A stretch of DNA of 42,621 bases from JBAZAX01 sp041671765 (GCA_041671765.1 JBAZAX010000011.1:1-42621), one strand, 5' to 3'; shown: positions 32,400 to 41,963, counted from the stretch's first letter. Notes: generated from the sequence alone by a model not told the origin. Program-made: numbers and translations.

Positions 32400-34085
32400 C
32401 TACTTTTCTTTTTCTTTCAACTTCAGTTTTACTGAAAATTTTACACCACTATCAGGAATAATAGTAGCACTTATCGGATCCTCAAGCAGTGTAAATATAA
32501 GTGATTCTTTAAATCGTAATTCAATCGGAATCCAATCATTAAAATGTGATCCACTACCTTTTTTAGATTTAAAAAATCCATCAACATCGATCTCGACTCC
32601 TCCCTTATCTTTTGAGTTGATCGACAAATCAGTAAAATAAATATTATTTCGCGTTTTGTCTGCAATATTTGTCAGTTCAAGCATTATTTCGAGTGGATTT
32701 AAACGCTCTTTTCGGAATGCAGACCACAAGTCAGTTTTTTCTCTCACTAATTTTTGAGCCTCTTGAACAAATGCCTGCAGTGTTTGTTTTTTAGGCATAT
32801 GATCTTTGGGAAATATAGCCTTTAATCTAGAAATTTCAGTTTTTTCTGTTTTTTCAAGTGTGTTACGCAACGTCGATATCTGCATATAACCATGAACTCC
32901 AATTGCCAGAAACATTGTTGTCAAAAGCACAACAACCGCAATAATTTGCTTGCTAACCAATTTATAGTCGACTAAGACAAAACTCTTTCTTCGCAAGTCA
33001 AATTGATCTTGTTCATAACAAGGTATTGCAGTACCAATCGCGGTAACAAAATCAACTGCTCCATAGTCAATGTTCTTAAGCTGTTTTTTAACAGATTTAA
33101 TTTCAAAAACTTTGCGCCAATCAAAACTTTCACAAGGAATTTGCAACGTATCACTGCAAAGCTTAACAAAACCCTTTACCTGGTTTGCTTTTTGAGTAAA
33201 AATTATTTTTGTTATCTCATCATAAAAATTAAGCTTTAAGCTGAATGAATTCAATGTAAATTGAATGTCATTGAAAAAATTTATAAACTGATTTTGAAAA
33301 ATTTTTGCTAATGCATCACCGCCAAGTGAATTAACTCCATTTAAATCTAAATGCTCTTTAATTTTTTCGACATCCATGCCTGACTCTTCGCTTATATTCT
33401 TCACAATTGATATAATTCCGCGAGGCATTGTACGAGTTAAACGAAGTTCTCCATTTTGCAAAAATGCAATTCTTGTTGACGTTTCACCAACTTCAACCAA
33501 AATACTGCCCTTTTCAATTGATGCATAATCAGAAATCTGTTTGTATAAACCATATGTAGCAAAAAGATCGATAGTTATATGATTGGGTTCAACTCCTGCT
33601 TGCGTGTAAATATCAAGCTCGGCCTGCAAATCTTGGTTTTGAACGGCAGCAACCAAAACCTGTGTCGATTTTTGTTCTTTATTGTGTTTAGTAATTATGA
33701 AATCGATAACTGCATTACTAATTGAAAACGGAAGCATTGATTCAATTTCATAATCAAGCACCATGCGAATTTTTTCAACATCATCAAAGGGAACCTGTAA
33801 TTCTTTAAATGTTACAATTGACGCTGGAATTGCAATGCGTATCTGATCAAAATTTTTAACATGTAACATTATTTTTTTAATTGCTTCAGATGCTCGCTGC
33901 GCATATGACAGATTCACATCAGAAGATAGTTTTTCAGAAAGAAGCTCCTCAATAATTGTCTTACTACGCTTTGCATAAACAAGCGTAAGCGTAACCGTCT
34001 CATCCTGAAGAGCAAGTCCAACTATTCGCTGTGCAATTATTCTTTTATTCCCAATTTTTTCAGGCAAAAAAATATTTTTTATCAT
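32400..34085 (-). CDS. Inner-membrane platform protein, PilM-PilN fusion / GspL-like
   Basis: 561 residues. The N-terminal ~345 residues are an actin-like PilM/GspL domain (IRIAIPASIVTFKELQVPF; SILVEVGETSTRIAFLQNGEL; RTMPRGIISIVKNI; INFFNDIQFTLNSF). A membrane helix near 378-400 (IIAVVVLLTTMFLAIGVHGYM) is followed by a coiled coil and a periplasmic ferredoxin-like domain (IEIDVDGFFKSKK). This one-chain form is how GspL is built, while pilus systems use separate PilM and PilN. The ATG overlaps the stop of the upstream secretin by four bases (ATGA). It should connect the assembly ATPase, not encoded here, to the platform. Confidence 0.88.
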   Translation of the reverse strand: MIKNIFLPEKIGNKRIIAQRIVGLALQDETVTLTLVYAKRSKTIIEELLSEKLSSDVNLSYAQRASEAIKKIMLHVKNFDQIRIAIPASIVTFKELQVPFDDVEKIRMVLDYEIESMLPFSISNAVIDFIITKHNKEQKSTQVLVAAVQNQDLQAELDIYTQAGVEPNHITIDLFATYGLYKQISDYASIEKGSILVEVGETSTRIAFLQNGELRLTRTMPRGIISIVKNISEESGMDVEKIKEHLDLNGVNSLGGDALAKIFQNQFINFFNDIQFTLNSFSLKLNFYDEITKIIFTQKANQVKGFVKLCSDTLQIPCESFDWRKVFEIKSVKKQLKNIDYGAVDFVTAIGTAIPCYEQDQFDLRRKSFVLVDYKLVSKQIIAVVVLLTTMFLAIGVHGYMQISTLRNTLEKTEKTEISRLKAIFPKDHMPKKQTLQAFVQEAQKLVREKTDLWSAFRKERLNPLEIMLELTNIADKTRNNIYFTDLSINSKDKGGVEIDVDGFFKSKKGSGSHFNDWIPIELRFKESLIFTLLEDPISATIIPDSGVKFSVKLKLKEKEK

Positions 34086-37000
34086 GTCAAAGCCTCTTTT
34101 TTATCCGCTACCACCGGCCCACGGCTTTTGGTCAAAGATGGATTTTTTGATAAAAATTCTTTTAATCTATTTCGTTTTTGAATATCAAAATTTAAATCCT
34201 GAGAACGTCGCGCATTAACCTTAATCTCGGGAGAGATAAAACGCTTAAATTCATCACGCTTAAACTCTGTTCGTGGATTAGCCTGTGGAACTTGGTTAGG
34301 ACCAGTAGGTTTAACAGGTAAAGGCTCTTGTGTTAATAAATTTTTAAACTCTTCTCTTTTTGCCTGTTCAATTACAGGTTTTGGCAAAACGCTTTGTGTT
34401 TGCGCTTGCATCTCAACCGGTTGCATCAAAGATGCTTGGGGGATTTGTTGACCTTGTGCAATAGATTCCTGCATAGGTTGTTGCAGAGGCAAAGCAGACG
34501 CATTTTCAATTTTGATTGGCGGCTCCATAAAAGCCAACCCATCACCTGGCATTTGATCAACAGACTGAACTTCCGGATTTTCTAATGTCGAAACTGATGG
34601 CAACAAAGTAGTCTGTGGTAAACTTGATTGCAACACACTTTGTTGCTGAACATTGGAGGCTAGAACCGATTTTGTCTCTTCCGGAATCACTGTTTTTATT
34701 CCACTACTTTCAATAACTTTTGATGTCTCAATATTTTTTTGGTTTTTTATTACTTGAATGTCACCATCTTCATCCTCACCATTACCACGTTTTTCTTCCT
34801 CAGCTTCAGCTCGTACCGTTTGCGCACGATAAAAAGGATCATTTTGAATATCAACAGTTGTTGGTTGATAACGAGCATTTGCAAAATCAATAACTTTGTG
34901 TGAGTAATTTTCTTTATCAGGATTGAAGAACCAGTTATGAACAGGATCCGGCGTTCTCTTAGTCGTTATTCCATCCTCAATACTATCAGTTGCCTCATGC
35001 AGTTTCATTTTGGTATACAAATTCATACCGGGAGTTTGACGAGGTTTTACGATTGTTGGACACAAGAAAATAAATAGATACTGTTTTTTAACAATTCGTT
35101 TTTGATCTTTAAAGAACCACCCCAAAATTGGAATATCTCCTAAAATTGGTGTTTTATACTTGTTTTCTGTCACCTGTGTTTTTACAAACCCTCCAAGAAC
35201 CAAAACTTGACCATTTGCAACAACTGCACTGGTCTTTAAATTTCGTTTAGTTTTTGATCCGGCAGCAGCACCTTCTATGAAATCTTCAATTTTTAAATCT
35301 ATATCGAGCCGTACAAGGCCATCTAAATTTATCTGCGGAGTAATTGTCAAATCCGTATTTGCATCAATAGGCTCATACCCACTTAATGGAGTTGTCCCAC
35401 CCGTAGTTTCCTGAAGTACTCGTTGTTGTAACCCGAAAACAACATTAGCTGCCGTCTTATTCGCAATTGTCATAAACGGCTGCGATAAAACTGCCGTATT
35501 AGTTTGCTGTTGAAGAACTTGTAAATATCCCCAAATATTTCCCACCTTGCCAAATGTTAATGTAGCCAAACCCATTTGTGGTGAAATTTGATCAATCATA
35601 TTGCCCAACAAACTAACTGGGTTAGTTGTAGCATCAGGAGGGCTATATTCAAGCGTTGGGGTATCATTTGCGCCGGATGATTGAGCATCAATATTTATTC
35701 CCAGCATTCCATGCTTCTTATTTCTGGTAGCTCCTCCAAGCTCTTTTGTGTCACCAACATCAACAGTCACAATCATTGACTCAATAGCAACTTGAGGTTG
35801 TGGCTTGTCCAAATCTTTAATTGTTTTTTTAAGTAACTTCCAGTCAACTTTATCGGTACTTGAAACGACTAATCTGTTACCCTCTTTATCCACTTTAAAA
35901 GTCATACTCTTAAAATACTTAACGCCACCACGAATTGCACCATATTTACTTGCGTTTTGACCCGCAACGCTTTCTGGCACAGTTGTTGCTTCTTTTAAAA
36001 TTTCCGCTATTTGCGTTGCATCGGTATTTTGTAATTCATAAACATGCAATGGCGATTTAGCCTGCTTAAGTTCGGTATCAAGATGATTGACAATAAAATC
36101 TTCAATTTTTTTAATTACCTTTGGGCTACCCAACAAAATCAAAGAATTTGTACGTTCTTCAGCGATAACTTTGGTTCCGGGAGGAAAATATGATGTTGAA
36201 CCTTCAGCTGTTTTACCAAGCAAACGCGCTAAAGGACTTACTTCAGGTTGCTTTATTAAACCTTCAAGAAGAGTCTTAACATCTACCGCATTTGCACTTT
36301 TTAGTTTAATTACGGTAACAGCTTCTGCCGTTCCCATTTGGTCAAGTTCAAGTAAAACTTTTGCAGCAGCTTTTACGTTAAGAGATTTATCTGTAATAAC
36401 AAAACCATTTACATCTTTAACCGGAAGTTCAAAACCCTTATCACTGAGCATGCTTTTTAAAAGCTCTTCTAAATCTGCAACATTCATATTTGTCAGAAAT
36501 AAGACATAGCGAATATTTATATCATTATCCGGTAAAGTATCCGGCGAAACGTTTATATAAGAGGGCAATGGTTGAGTTTGTTTTTGATCTTTAGGAATCA
36601 CTTTGAATATAAGTGGATCTGAATCCAAATCTCCAGGTATTTTTATGATACTAAAACCACCCATTTCTAGAACCGTTAAAAAGACGTTCCATGCACCTTC
36701 GGCAGTAAGCGGTTCACGAATGGTTAACGAAATTTTTACGGACTCAATTGTTTTATCAACAACCAAATTCATCTGTCTAATTTCAGCAATATAATTTACG
36801 AAATTTAAAAGATCCGCATTATCAAAATTTAAATAAATATCTTTTTCTGATGAATTTAAATTATTTTGTTTATCGCCATCTGTAGGTTGAGCAATAACTG
36901 CAGGAATAACATTTGTCGGTAAAATATTTGCGTTGGATGATTCTTGTGTTGGTAAAAAATTATTTGGTTCGACGATTTGCTCGGGAATACCCAGCTGCTC

Positions 37001-37414
37001 TGGCGTTTCTGAAGCCATAACGGTTGAAGAATTTTGCGTTGGTAGCGCGGATGATACAACCTGAGGCATGGCAACATCTGAAACAATCTGAGCGGGTGCT
37101 GCAGAAATCTTTGGGGAGCCTGAAACAGGCGAAACCCCCGGCATCGCTGAAATGGCTGGCGCAGCTTGAGGCATGGAAGCCTCTTGGTTAGTCTGAGCAG
37201 GAGCAACTGGAACCACTGAAGCTGTTTGTGCGACTGGAATAGTCGGAACTGTTGGAATAGCTGGAATATTCGGAGTAGCTGTCATAGGCTGAGGCTGCTG
37301 CACTCGTTGCGGAAAAGGCAGCAAATCAGGTTGAGCCGCCGGCATACCCATTACAAATCGCACAGAAAATAAAAAGAGTAATGCTAACCCAAAAATTTTA
37401 GTCGATCTTTTCAT
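34082..37414 (-). CDS. gspD: Secretin (GspD/PilQ-like) with long C-terminal extension
   Basis: 1110 residues from MKRSTKIFGLALLF; GGGAA five bases upstream of the ATG at 37414 decides the start. Signal peptide, Pro/Val/Ala-rich linker to about 190, N0 domain (DIYLNFDNADLLNFVNYIAEIRQ), N1-type repeats (VTVIKLKSANAVDVKTLLEGL; LHVYELQNTDATQIAEILKEA), and barrel with VLVLGGFVKTQ and signature TPILGDIPILGWFFKDQ. It continues about 300 residues after the barrel with a VHNWFFNPDKEN motif, then a Gln/Pro/Ser-rich disordered tail and a basic end. Secretins normally end soon after the barrel or in a short S-domain that binds a pilotin. It lies directly after gspC-like and before GspL-like, the normal T2SS order C-D-L-M. 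Confidence 0.93.
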   Translation of the reverse strand: MKRSTKIFGLALLFLFSVRFVMGMPAAQPDLLPFPQRVQQPQPMTATPNIPAIPTVPTIPVAQTASVVPVAPAQTNQEASMPQAAPAISAMPGVSPVSGSPKISAAPAQIVSDVAMPQVVSSALPTQNSSTVMASETPEQLGIPEQIVEPNNFLPTQESSNANILPTNVIPAVIAQPTDGDKQNNLNSSEKDIYLNFDNADLLNFVNYIAEIRQMNLVVDKTIESVKISLTIREPLTAEGAWNVFLTVLEMGGFSIIKIPGDLDSDPLIFKVIPKDQKQTQPLPSYINVSPDTLPDNDINIRYVLFLTNMNVADLEELLKSMLSDKGFELPVKDVNGFVITDKSLNVKAAAKVLLELDQMGTAEAVTVIKLKSANAVDVKTLLEGLIKQPEVSPLARLLGKTAEGSTSYFPPGTKVIAEERTNSLILLGSPKVIKKIEDFIVNHLDTELKQAKSPLHVYELQNTDATQIAEILKEATTVPESVAGQNASKYGAIRGGVKYFKSMTFKVDKEGNRLVVSSTDKVDWKLLKKTIKDLDKPQPQVAIESMIVTVDVGDTKELGGATRNKKHGMLGINIDAQSSGANDTPTLEYSPPDATTNPVSLLGNMIDQISPQMGLATLTFGKVGNIWGYLQVLQQQTNTAVLSQPFMTIANKTAANVVFGLQQRVLQETTGGTTPLSGYEPIDANTDLTITPQINLDGLVRLDIDLKIEDFIEGAAAGSKTKRNLKTSAVVANGQVLVLGGFVKTQVTENKYKTPILGDIPILGWFFKDQKRIVKKQYLFIFLCPTIVKPRQTPGMNLYTKMKLHEATDSIEDGITTKRTPDPVHNWFFNPDKENYSHKVIDFANARYQPTTVDIQNDPFYRAQTVRAEAEEEKRGNGEDEDGDIQVIKNQKNIETSKVIESSGIKTVIPEETKSVLASNVQQQSVLQSSLPQTTLLPSVSTLENPEVQSVDQMPGDGLAFMEPPIKIENASALPLQQPMQESIAQGQQIPQASLMQPVEMQAQTQSVLPKPVIEQAKREEFKNLLTQEPLPVKPTGPNQVPQANPRTEFKRDEFKRFISPEIKVNARRSQDLNFDIQKRNRLKEFLSKNPSLTKSRGPVVADKKEALT

Positions 37415-37441
37415 ATAAATTCCCGATTTGTAGCGCATAAA

Positions 37442-38584
37442 TTACCTTGCCCGATTTCTTGCATTTTTTAATTTCTCTCTCAAATTTTCAAGAAATCTTG
37501 ATCTTAAATCTGTCACAGTATTTTGATCTCTCGCGTCGCCACCATGTCGTTTGGCAAATTCTCTAGTGCGTTTTTCTCTTTCTTGCATTTGGTTTAAAGG
37601 TAAGGCGTCTGCTCCTGTTTTTGCAGGTTCTTTTTCTGCAAGCGCAGCCATAGCCTTAGAAATGCGAGGAAATTTTGCAAGTTCATAATCTACTGAAACT
37701 TCATTTCCAGCTCGAAGCATATTCACTGTAATGTTATCACCAACTTTCATTTTTGAAATTGCATCAAACAAACGCATTCTATCTTTAACGTCAGCAACAC
37801 TTATCCCATTAATTGCAGTAACCACATCATTTTGTAAAATTCCAAGAGAAGATGCAATGTCTCTATCTTTGGTATCACCAATTTTTACACCAACGGGCTT
37901 ACCACTGCTGTAAGCAGTCCCAAGAACTCCCGTTCTCTCGATAAAATTGCCCAGCGACTCCACTTCAAGTTTAAATGCATGTGGATCAATTTTATATTTT
38001 TGATCGCTAATTTTTTTTACTATATTTTCCCACTTATCCGGAGAAGGTAAAAATAAATCATCCTTTATCAAATAAAAAGATTCTTGTTGTCCGTTAGCAC
38101 GTAAAACAACGACCCTGTTTCTTGATATTTTTATGATTTGAGCATCTTTGATTTTGTCACCAAGGTAGTACATATGTTCTTTGTTAGTCTCATCTGCAAC
38201 CATGGCTGCACTCTTTTGCTCATCTCCGGTAACAATAATTCCTTTTAATGTAATATTTAAAGGAGCAACAAATGAAGGCATTTTCTGTTCTGGAGGAACT
38301 GTAAGTTGGATAGGCTTTAGTTCGGGAATTGGGGTAACAAGCGGAACCTTCTCAGGAGGAGGGGCAACCTTTTCAACATACGTTCCAAACGCATCTTCCT
38401 GATAAATTTTTTCCCAATTTTTTGCCGCAACAACAGGCTTGACTTCTGCCGGCTTAACAACCTCAGAAGAAACAGCCTTAACCTTTAGAGAAGGCGGTTC
38501 TACTTCTAAAAATCTGCTAACCAACAAAGCCAACAAGAATATTAGAATCAAAAAACTATTTATTATCCACAATTGCAGCTTCAT
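37442..38584 (-). CDS. gspC: GspC-like protein with HR and PDZ domains
   Basis: 380 residues from MKLQLWIINSFLIL; an AAGGA lies nine bases before this ATG and touches the alternative ATG three codons upstream. One N-terminal membrane helix (5-28), a Pro-rich linker, the homology region that contacts the secretin (about 110-185, NITLKGIIVTGDEQKSAAMV and YYLGDKIKDAQIIKISRNRVVV), and a PDZ domain (about 225-310, LGILQNDVVTAINGISVAD; MKVGDNITVNMLRAGNE). The charged C-terminal tail (REKRTREFAKRHGG...) is extra. In type II secretion GspC links the inner-membrane platform to the secretin, and it is the first gene here, 28 bases before the secretin. Confidence 0.88.
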   Translation of the reverse strand: MKLQLWIINSFLILIFLLALLVSRFLEVEPPSLKVKAVSSEVVKPAEVKPVVAAKNWEKIYQEDAFGTYVEKVAPPPEKVPLVTPIPELKPIQLTVPPEQKMPSFVAPLNITLKGIIVTGDEQKSAAMVADETNKEHMYYLGDKIKDAQIIKISRNRVVVLRANGQQESFYLIKDDLFLPSPDKWENIVKKISDQKYKIDPHAFKLEVESLGNFIERTGVLGTAYSSGKPVGVKIGDTKDRDIASSLGILQNDVVTAINGISVADVKDRMRLFDAISKMKVGDNITVNMLRAGNEVSVDYELAKFPRISKAMAALAEKEPAKTGADALPLNQMQEREKRTREFAKRHGGDARDQNTVTDLRSRFLENLREKLKNARNRAR

Positions 38585-38681
38585 TCCTACCATTCCTTTT
38601 TATAGCTTTTTAAGATAATTGCCGGATGCATGCAATGTCAAGAAAATAATCAGAGACAATTTAATTTTCATTTAATCACGC

Positions 38682-39671
38682 TTATGGCGAAGGAATTATT
38701 TGTAAAATTTTATGTACTATCGTATCCGCTGTAATTTGCTCAGCTTCAGCCTCGTAAGTCAAAATAATCCTGTGACGTAAAACATCACATGCTATAGCTT
38801 TTACATCGTCCGGCGTTACAAAATGCCGTTTTTTAATAAAGGCATGTGCCTTTGATGCATTAGCCAGAGCAAGTGTTGCTCGAGGAGAAGCCCCATATTC
38901 AATGAAATTTTTAATATCGTCAAGTTTATGCTCTTTAGGATTTCTTGAAGCAAATACTATATTCAAAATATATTCAATAACTTTATCGTCAATATAAATC
39001 TGATCAACAATTTTCTGTGCTTCAAAAATATCTTCTTTTTCAATCACCTTGCAAATTTTTTGTGGATTTAAAACTCTATTTATAATTTCACGTTCTTCGT
39101 TCATTGTTGAATACGAAACAATAATCTTAAACATAAAACGATCAACTTGAGCTTCTGGTAATCGATATGTTCCCTCTTGATCAATTGGATTTTGTGTTGC
39201 AAGAACAAAAAATGGTTCTTCTAACGCGAAAGACTTATCTCCAATTGTAACCTGGTGTTCTTGCATTGCCTCAAGCAATGCTGACTGAACTTTTGCAGGA
39301 GCTCTATTAATTTCATCGGCTAAAATAAAATTCGCAAAAATTGGACCTTTTTTGGTCTGAAATTCTTGTGTCTTTGGATTGTAAATCAATGTTCCAATTA
39401 AATCGGCAGGAAGAAGATCGGGAGTAAATTGAATTCGCTGATAATGTAAACCAATTGCCTGTGCTATTGATTTGATCAATGTTGTTTTGGCAAGTCCCGG
39501 AACGCCTTCAAGAAGAATGTGACCATTACACAGAAGGCCAATAATTATTCTGTCGACAACAATATCTTGTCCGACTATTACTTTTTTAACTTCATTTCGT
39601 AAACCTTGCCAGACAAGGCTTTTTTCTTTAACAATTTCTGCTATTTGTTGTGTGCTCATGGAATCTGCCAT
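38682..39671 (-). CDS. MoxR-family AAA+ ATPase
   Basis: 329 residues; GGGAG six bases before the ATG. AAA+ module with Walker A EGVPGLAKT (55-63), Walker B FILADEINRAP, sensor 1 LATQNPIDQEGTYRLPEAQ and Arg finger in QVDRFMFK, plus the lid domain ending IEYGASPRATLALANASKAHA. MoxR ATPases act as chaperones with VWA-domain proteins and usually lie at the head of the bat operon. Here the bat genes are about 28 kb away, so the pair is split. The gene is flanked by gspC and the response regulator on the same strand but separated from both, so it is probably its own transcript. Confidence 0.93.
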   Translation of the reverse strand: MADSMSTQQIAEIVKEKSLVWQGLRNEVKKVIVGQDIVVDRIIIGLLCNGHILLEGVPGLAKTTLIKSIAQAIGLHYQRIQFTPDLLPADLIGTLIYNPKTQEFQTKKGPIFANFILADEINRAPAKVQSALLEAMQEHQVTIGDKSFALEEPFFVLATQNPIDQEGTYRLPEAQVDRFMFKIIVSYSTMNEEREIINRVLNPQKICKVIEKEDIFEAQKIVDQIYIDDKVIEYILNIVFASRNPKEHKLDDIKNFIEYGASPRATLALANASKAHAFIKKRHFVTPDDVKAIACDVLRHRIILTYEAEAEQITADTIVHKILQIIPSP

Positions 39672-39819
39672 GACTCGCTCCCAAATTTATAAATTAATTA
39701 AATAAAGAAACAACTGGCAGTTTAGAATTTAATAGATTGAGGTATGAATGTAAATATTAATTTAAAATTAACATCTTTTTTGAACTTTATTTCTCATTAA
39801 AATAGTTTATTAATGAAAT

Positions 39820-41169
39820 CTAATCTACGTTTAGATTTTTTAAACTTATGTTCAACTTAGAAAATTTGTCGGATAAAGAAGTAATACTTAAATTTAATCT
39901 TTCTGATGTCTGCTGTAAATCAAAATTGCTTTTACGCAAAACATATAACAGATATTTTTTTTCAAAACTCTTGGCAGCTTCGTCAAATGAATTGAAGCTT
40001 AAGAAAGACTGCTCCTCGATAAAATCAACATCACGTTCTCCAACCAAATGCTCCAACGTACGCATCGAAACATTGGCATTGTTGTTTTCTGCAAGAATTA
40101 CAATCTTTTCAATCAAATCCCTAATTTGAGAAATATTGCCAGGCCAGAAGCGATTACGCAGATATCTTAGAGATTCTGCATTGATCACAATATTCTTATT
40201 ATAAATATCATTAAACTTCTTTACCCAATGATCTAACAAAAGAGGAATATCATATCGACGTTTATTTATAGATGGAACTTCAACCGGAGTTATATTCAGC
40301 TTATAAAATAAATTACTGTTAAATTTATCTTCTCGCATTAATCTAAATAAGGATCTGGTACTTGTAACAATAATTTTTATAAGCCCAGTATTATTTTTTA
40401 ATTTGTACTCATCGCTATCTAAATAATTAACAAATTTCTTTTGCTCATCAAGCGAGAGGCTATCAATATTCTTAATAAGAATTGTTCCATCCAAATCAGA
40501 AATTTTTGAATTAATGTTAATATTCGATAAACAGTCAATAACAGTAAAATCCCTGTCATGATGAGTAATTTTTTGAATAGATCCTGAATCAAGTTCAGGA
40601 TGACAAGAAAGATGTACAAATCTAGAAATTAATGTTTTACCTGTTCCATGCTCACCATAAATTAGCAGTGGCAATTTAATGTTGGCAATGTTTTTAATTT
40701 GAGTCATTAACTCCAAAAATAAAAAGCTTTCACCCACTATCTCTAGTTTTTTAATTTCAGTTAAAATCTTTGTATCGGTAGCGTTCTGCGCTGACCTTTT
40801 TGAATTCTCTTTCAAAAATGAAATCTTTGAAAAAATTTCATCAAGATTAAATGGCTTTTCAATAAAATCCATTGCTCCATTTTTGATTGCTTCGACGGCT
40901 AGCGATATATTTCCAAAACCCGAAATAACCATAACTTTTTGTGCTGGATACTCTTTTTTTATTTTAGTAAGCAACTCCAAACCGTTGCATTTTGGCATAA
41001 AAATATCAAGAAAAATAAGATCCGGAACCAACTCTCCTACAAGGCTTAATGCTTTGTTTCCATCCGCGAGTGTCTGCACCCGAAAGCCTTCGTCCATGAG
41101 TGACTCTTTTAATGTTTGCAAAATTGCAACTTCATCATCCACAATTAAAATAAGAGGAGAATAGTTCAT
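39820..41169 (-). CDS. NtrC-type response regulator with degenerate ATPase domain and an in-frame repeat insertion
   Basis: 449 residues. The receiver domain (1-120) is intact: D11, D12, phosphorylatable D55 in FLDIFMP, S83 and K105. The AAA part (about 140-375) keeps Walker A GEHGTGKT (172-179) but lacks the GAFTGA loop used to contact sigma-54, and the Walker B position reads TILIKNID, with the acidic pair missing. Residues 189-198 (CHPELDSGSI) come from a palindromic repeat inserted right after Walker A. The RFWPGNISQIRDL block is the usual R-x-WPGN-x-REL motif. The C-terminus is a weak Fis-like helix-turn-helix (DLQQTSERLNLSITSLSDKF). It probably regulates without acting as a sigma-54 ATPase. 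No partner kinase is in the window. Confidence 0.88.
   Translation of the reverse strand: MNYSPLILIVDDEVAILQTLKESLMDEGFRVQTLADGNKALSLVGELVPDLIFLDIFMPKCNGLELLTKIKKEYPAQKVMVISGFGNISLAVEAIKNGAMDFIEKPFNLDEIFSKISFLKENSKRSAQNATDTKILTEIKKLEIVGESFLFLELMTQIKNIANIKLPLLIYGEHGTGKTLISRFVHLSCHPELDSGSIQKITHHDRDFTVIDCLSNININSKISDLDGTILIKNIDSLSLDEQKKFVNYLDSDEYKLKNNTGLIKIIVTSTRSLFRLMREDKFNSNLFYKLNITPVEVPSINKRRYDIPLLLDHWVKKFNDIYNKNIVINAESLRYLRNRFWPGNISQIRDLIEKIVILAENNNANVSMRTLEHLVGERDVDFIEEQSFLSFNSFDEAAKSFEKKYLLYVLRKSNFDLQQTSERLNLSITSLSDKFSKLNISLKNLNVD
40581..40603. repeat. Short palindromic repeat inserted in the response-regulator gene
   Basis: ATCCTGAA-TCAAG-TTCAGGAT with flanking bases, coding in the minus direction for HPELDSGS. 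The CATCCTGAACTTGATTCAGG type is known as a dispersed repeat in several bacterial groups (established knowledge, not checked here). It is unrelated in sequence to the element at 20960. Confidence 0.7.
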
Positions 41170-41204
41170 AGCCGTATTTTGTCCTATTTTTAACTTAGAA
41201 AAAA

Positions 41205-41963
41205 CTAATCTTTTACAAACCCGATTTGCTCTATTGGACCCTCAGTTAACCCCCTGATAAATTGGTATATGTACGGATTTTTACACTCCCAGATGTCTTT
41301 TGTAGGCCCCTTGTACACAATCTTGCCCTGGTGTAGCATGGCAACCTGGGTGGCATAATTAAAAATATCAATATCATGGGAAATAACAATTGTTGTAGTT
41401 TTTTGCTCTATATGCGTCTTTTTAATCAATTCATGAATCAAACGAACCGTAATTGGATCAAGCCCGGTTGTTGGTTCATCATAAATCAGTACTTTAGGAC
41501 TCAACATTAGTGTTCGAGCTAACCCTACACGTTTTTTCATACCCCCAGAAAGTTCATTTGGGTATCTATCTAAAATACTTTCATCAAGCCCAACATTGCG
41601 TAATTTTTCAATAACAAGTGGTTTAATTTTTTCTACAGGCCAATCTTCTTCAAGAAGCGTTATACCAACATTTTCAAAAACACTTAATGAATCCAAGAGT
41701 GCAGCAAACTGAAAAACGTATCCACACTTTTTGAAAACAGGCTTTAAATCATTCTTTGATAGCTTTGTAATATCTTGACCATCAATAATTACGCTACCAC
41801 TAGTCGGATGAATTAACCCGATAATTTGTTTTAAAAGAACAGATTTACCTTCTCCGGATCGCCCAATTATGGCAAGAAACTCTCCATCGTCAACCGTAAG
41901 ATCTAAGTTTTTTGTTACAGTTTTGTCGCCAAAAGATTTGGTTAAATTTTTTAATTCTATCAT
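41205..41963 (-). CDS. mlaF: MlaF-like ABC transporter ATPase
   Basis: 252 residues. Walker A GRSGEGKS, Q-loop VFQFAALLDSLSVFENV (the FQ-AALFDSLTV block characteristic of MlaF/Ttg2A), signature LSGGMKKRVGLART, Walker B VLIYDEPTTGLDP, H-loop ISHDI. MlaFEDB moves phospholipids between the inner membrane and MlaD/MlaC to keep the outer membrane asymmetric. The C-terminal extension ENPYIYQFIRGLTEGPI-like segment is also typical. Its ATG overlaps the mlaE stop by four bases (ATGA). No mlaD is seen downstream within the window. Confidence 0.92.
   Translation of the reverse strand: MIELKNLTKSFGDKTVTKNLDLTVDDGEFLAIIGRSGEGKSVLLKQIIGLIHPTSGSVIIDGQDITKLSKNDLKPVFKKCGYVFQFAALLDSLSVFENVGITLLEEDWPVEKIKPLVIEKLRNVGLDESILDRYPNELSGGMKKRVGLARTLMLSPKVLIYDEPTTGLDPITVRLIHELIKKTHIEQKTTTIVISHDIDIFNYATQVAMLHQGKIVYKGPTKDIWECKNPYIYQFIRGLTEGPIEQIGFVKD

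Noticed and set aside
39686..39713. TTGTTT / 16 bases / TATAAA promoter-like pair before moxR
   Set aside because: The implied transcript start would fall on the ribosome-binding site, leaving no room for it.
39760..39819. TCATTAA...TTAATGA inverted repeat after the response-regulator gene
   Set aside because: Short and AT-only in an AT-rich context; expected by chance.
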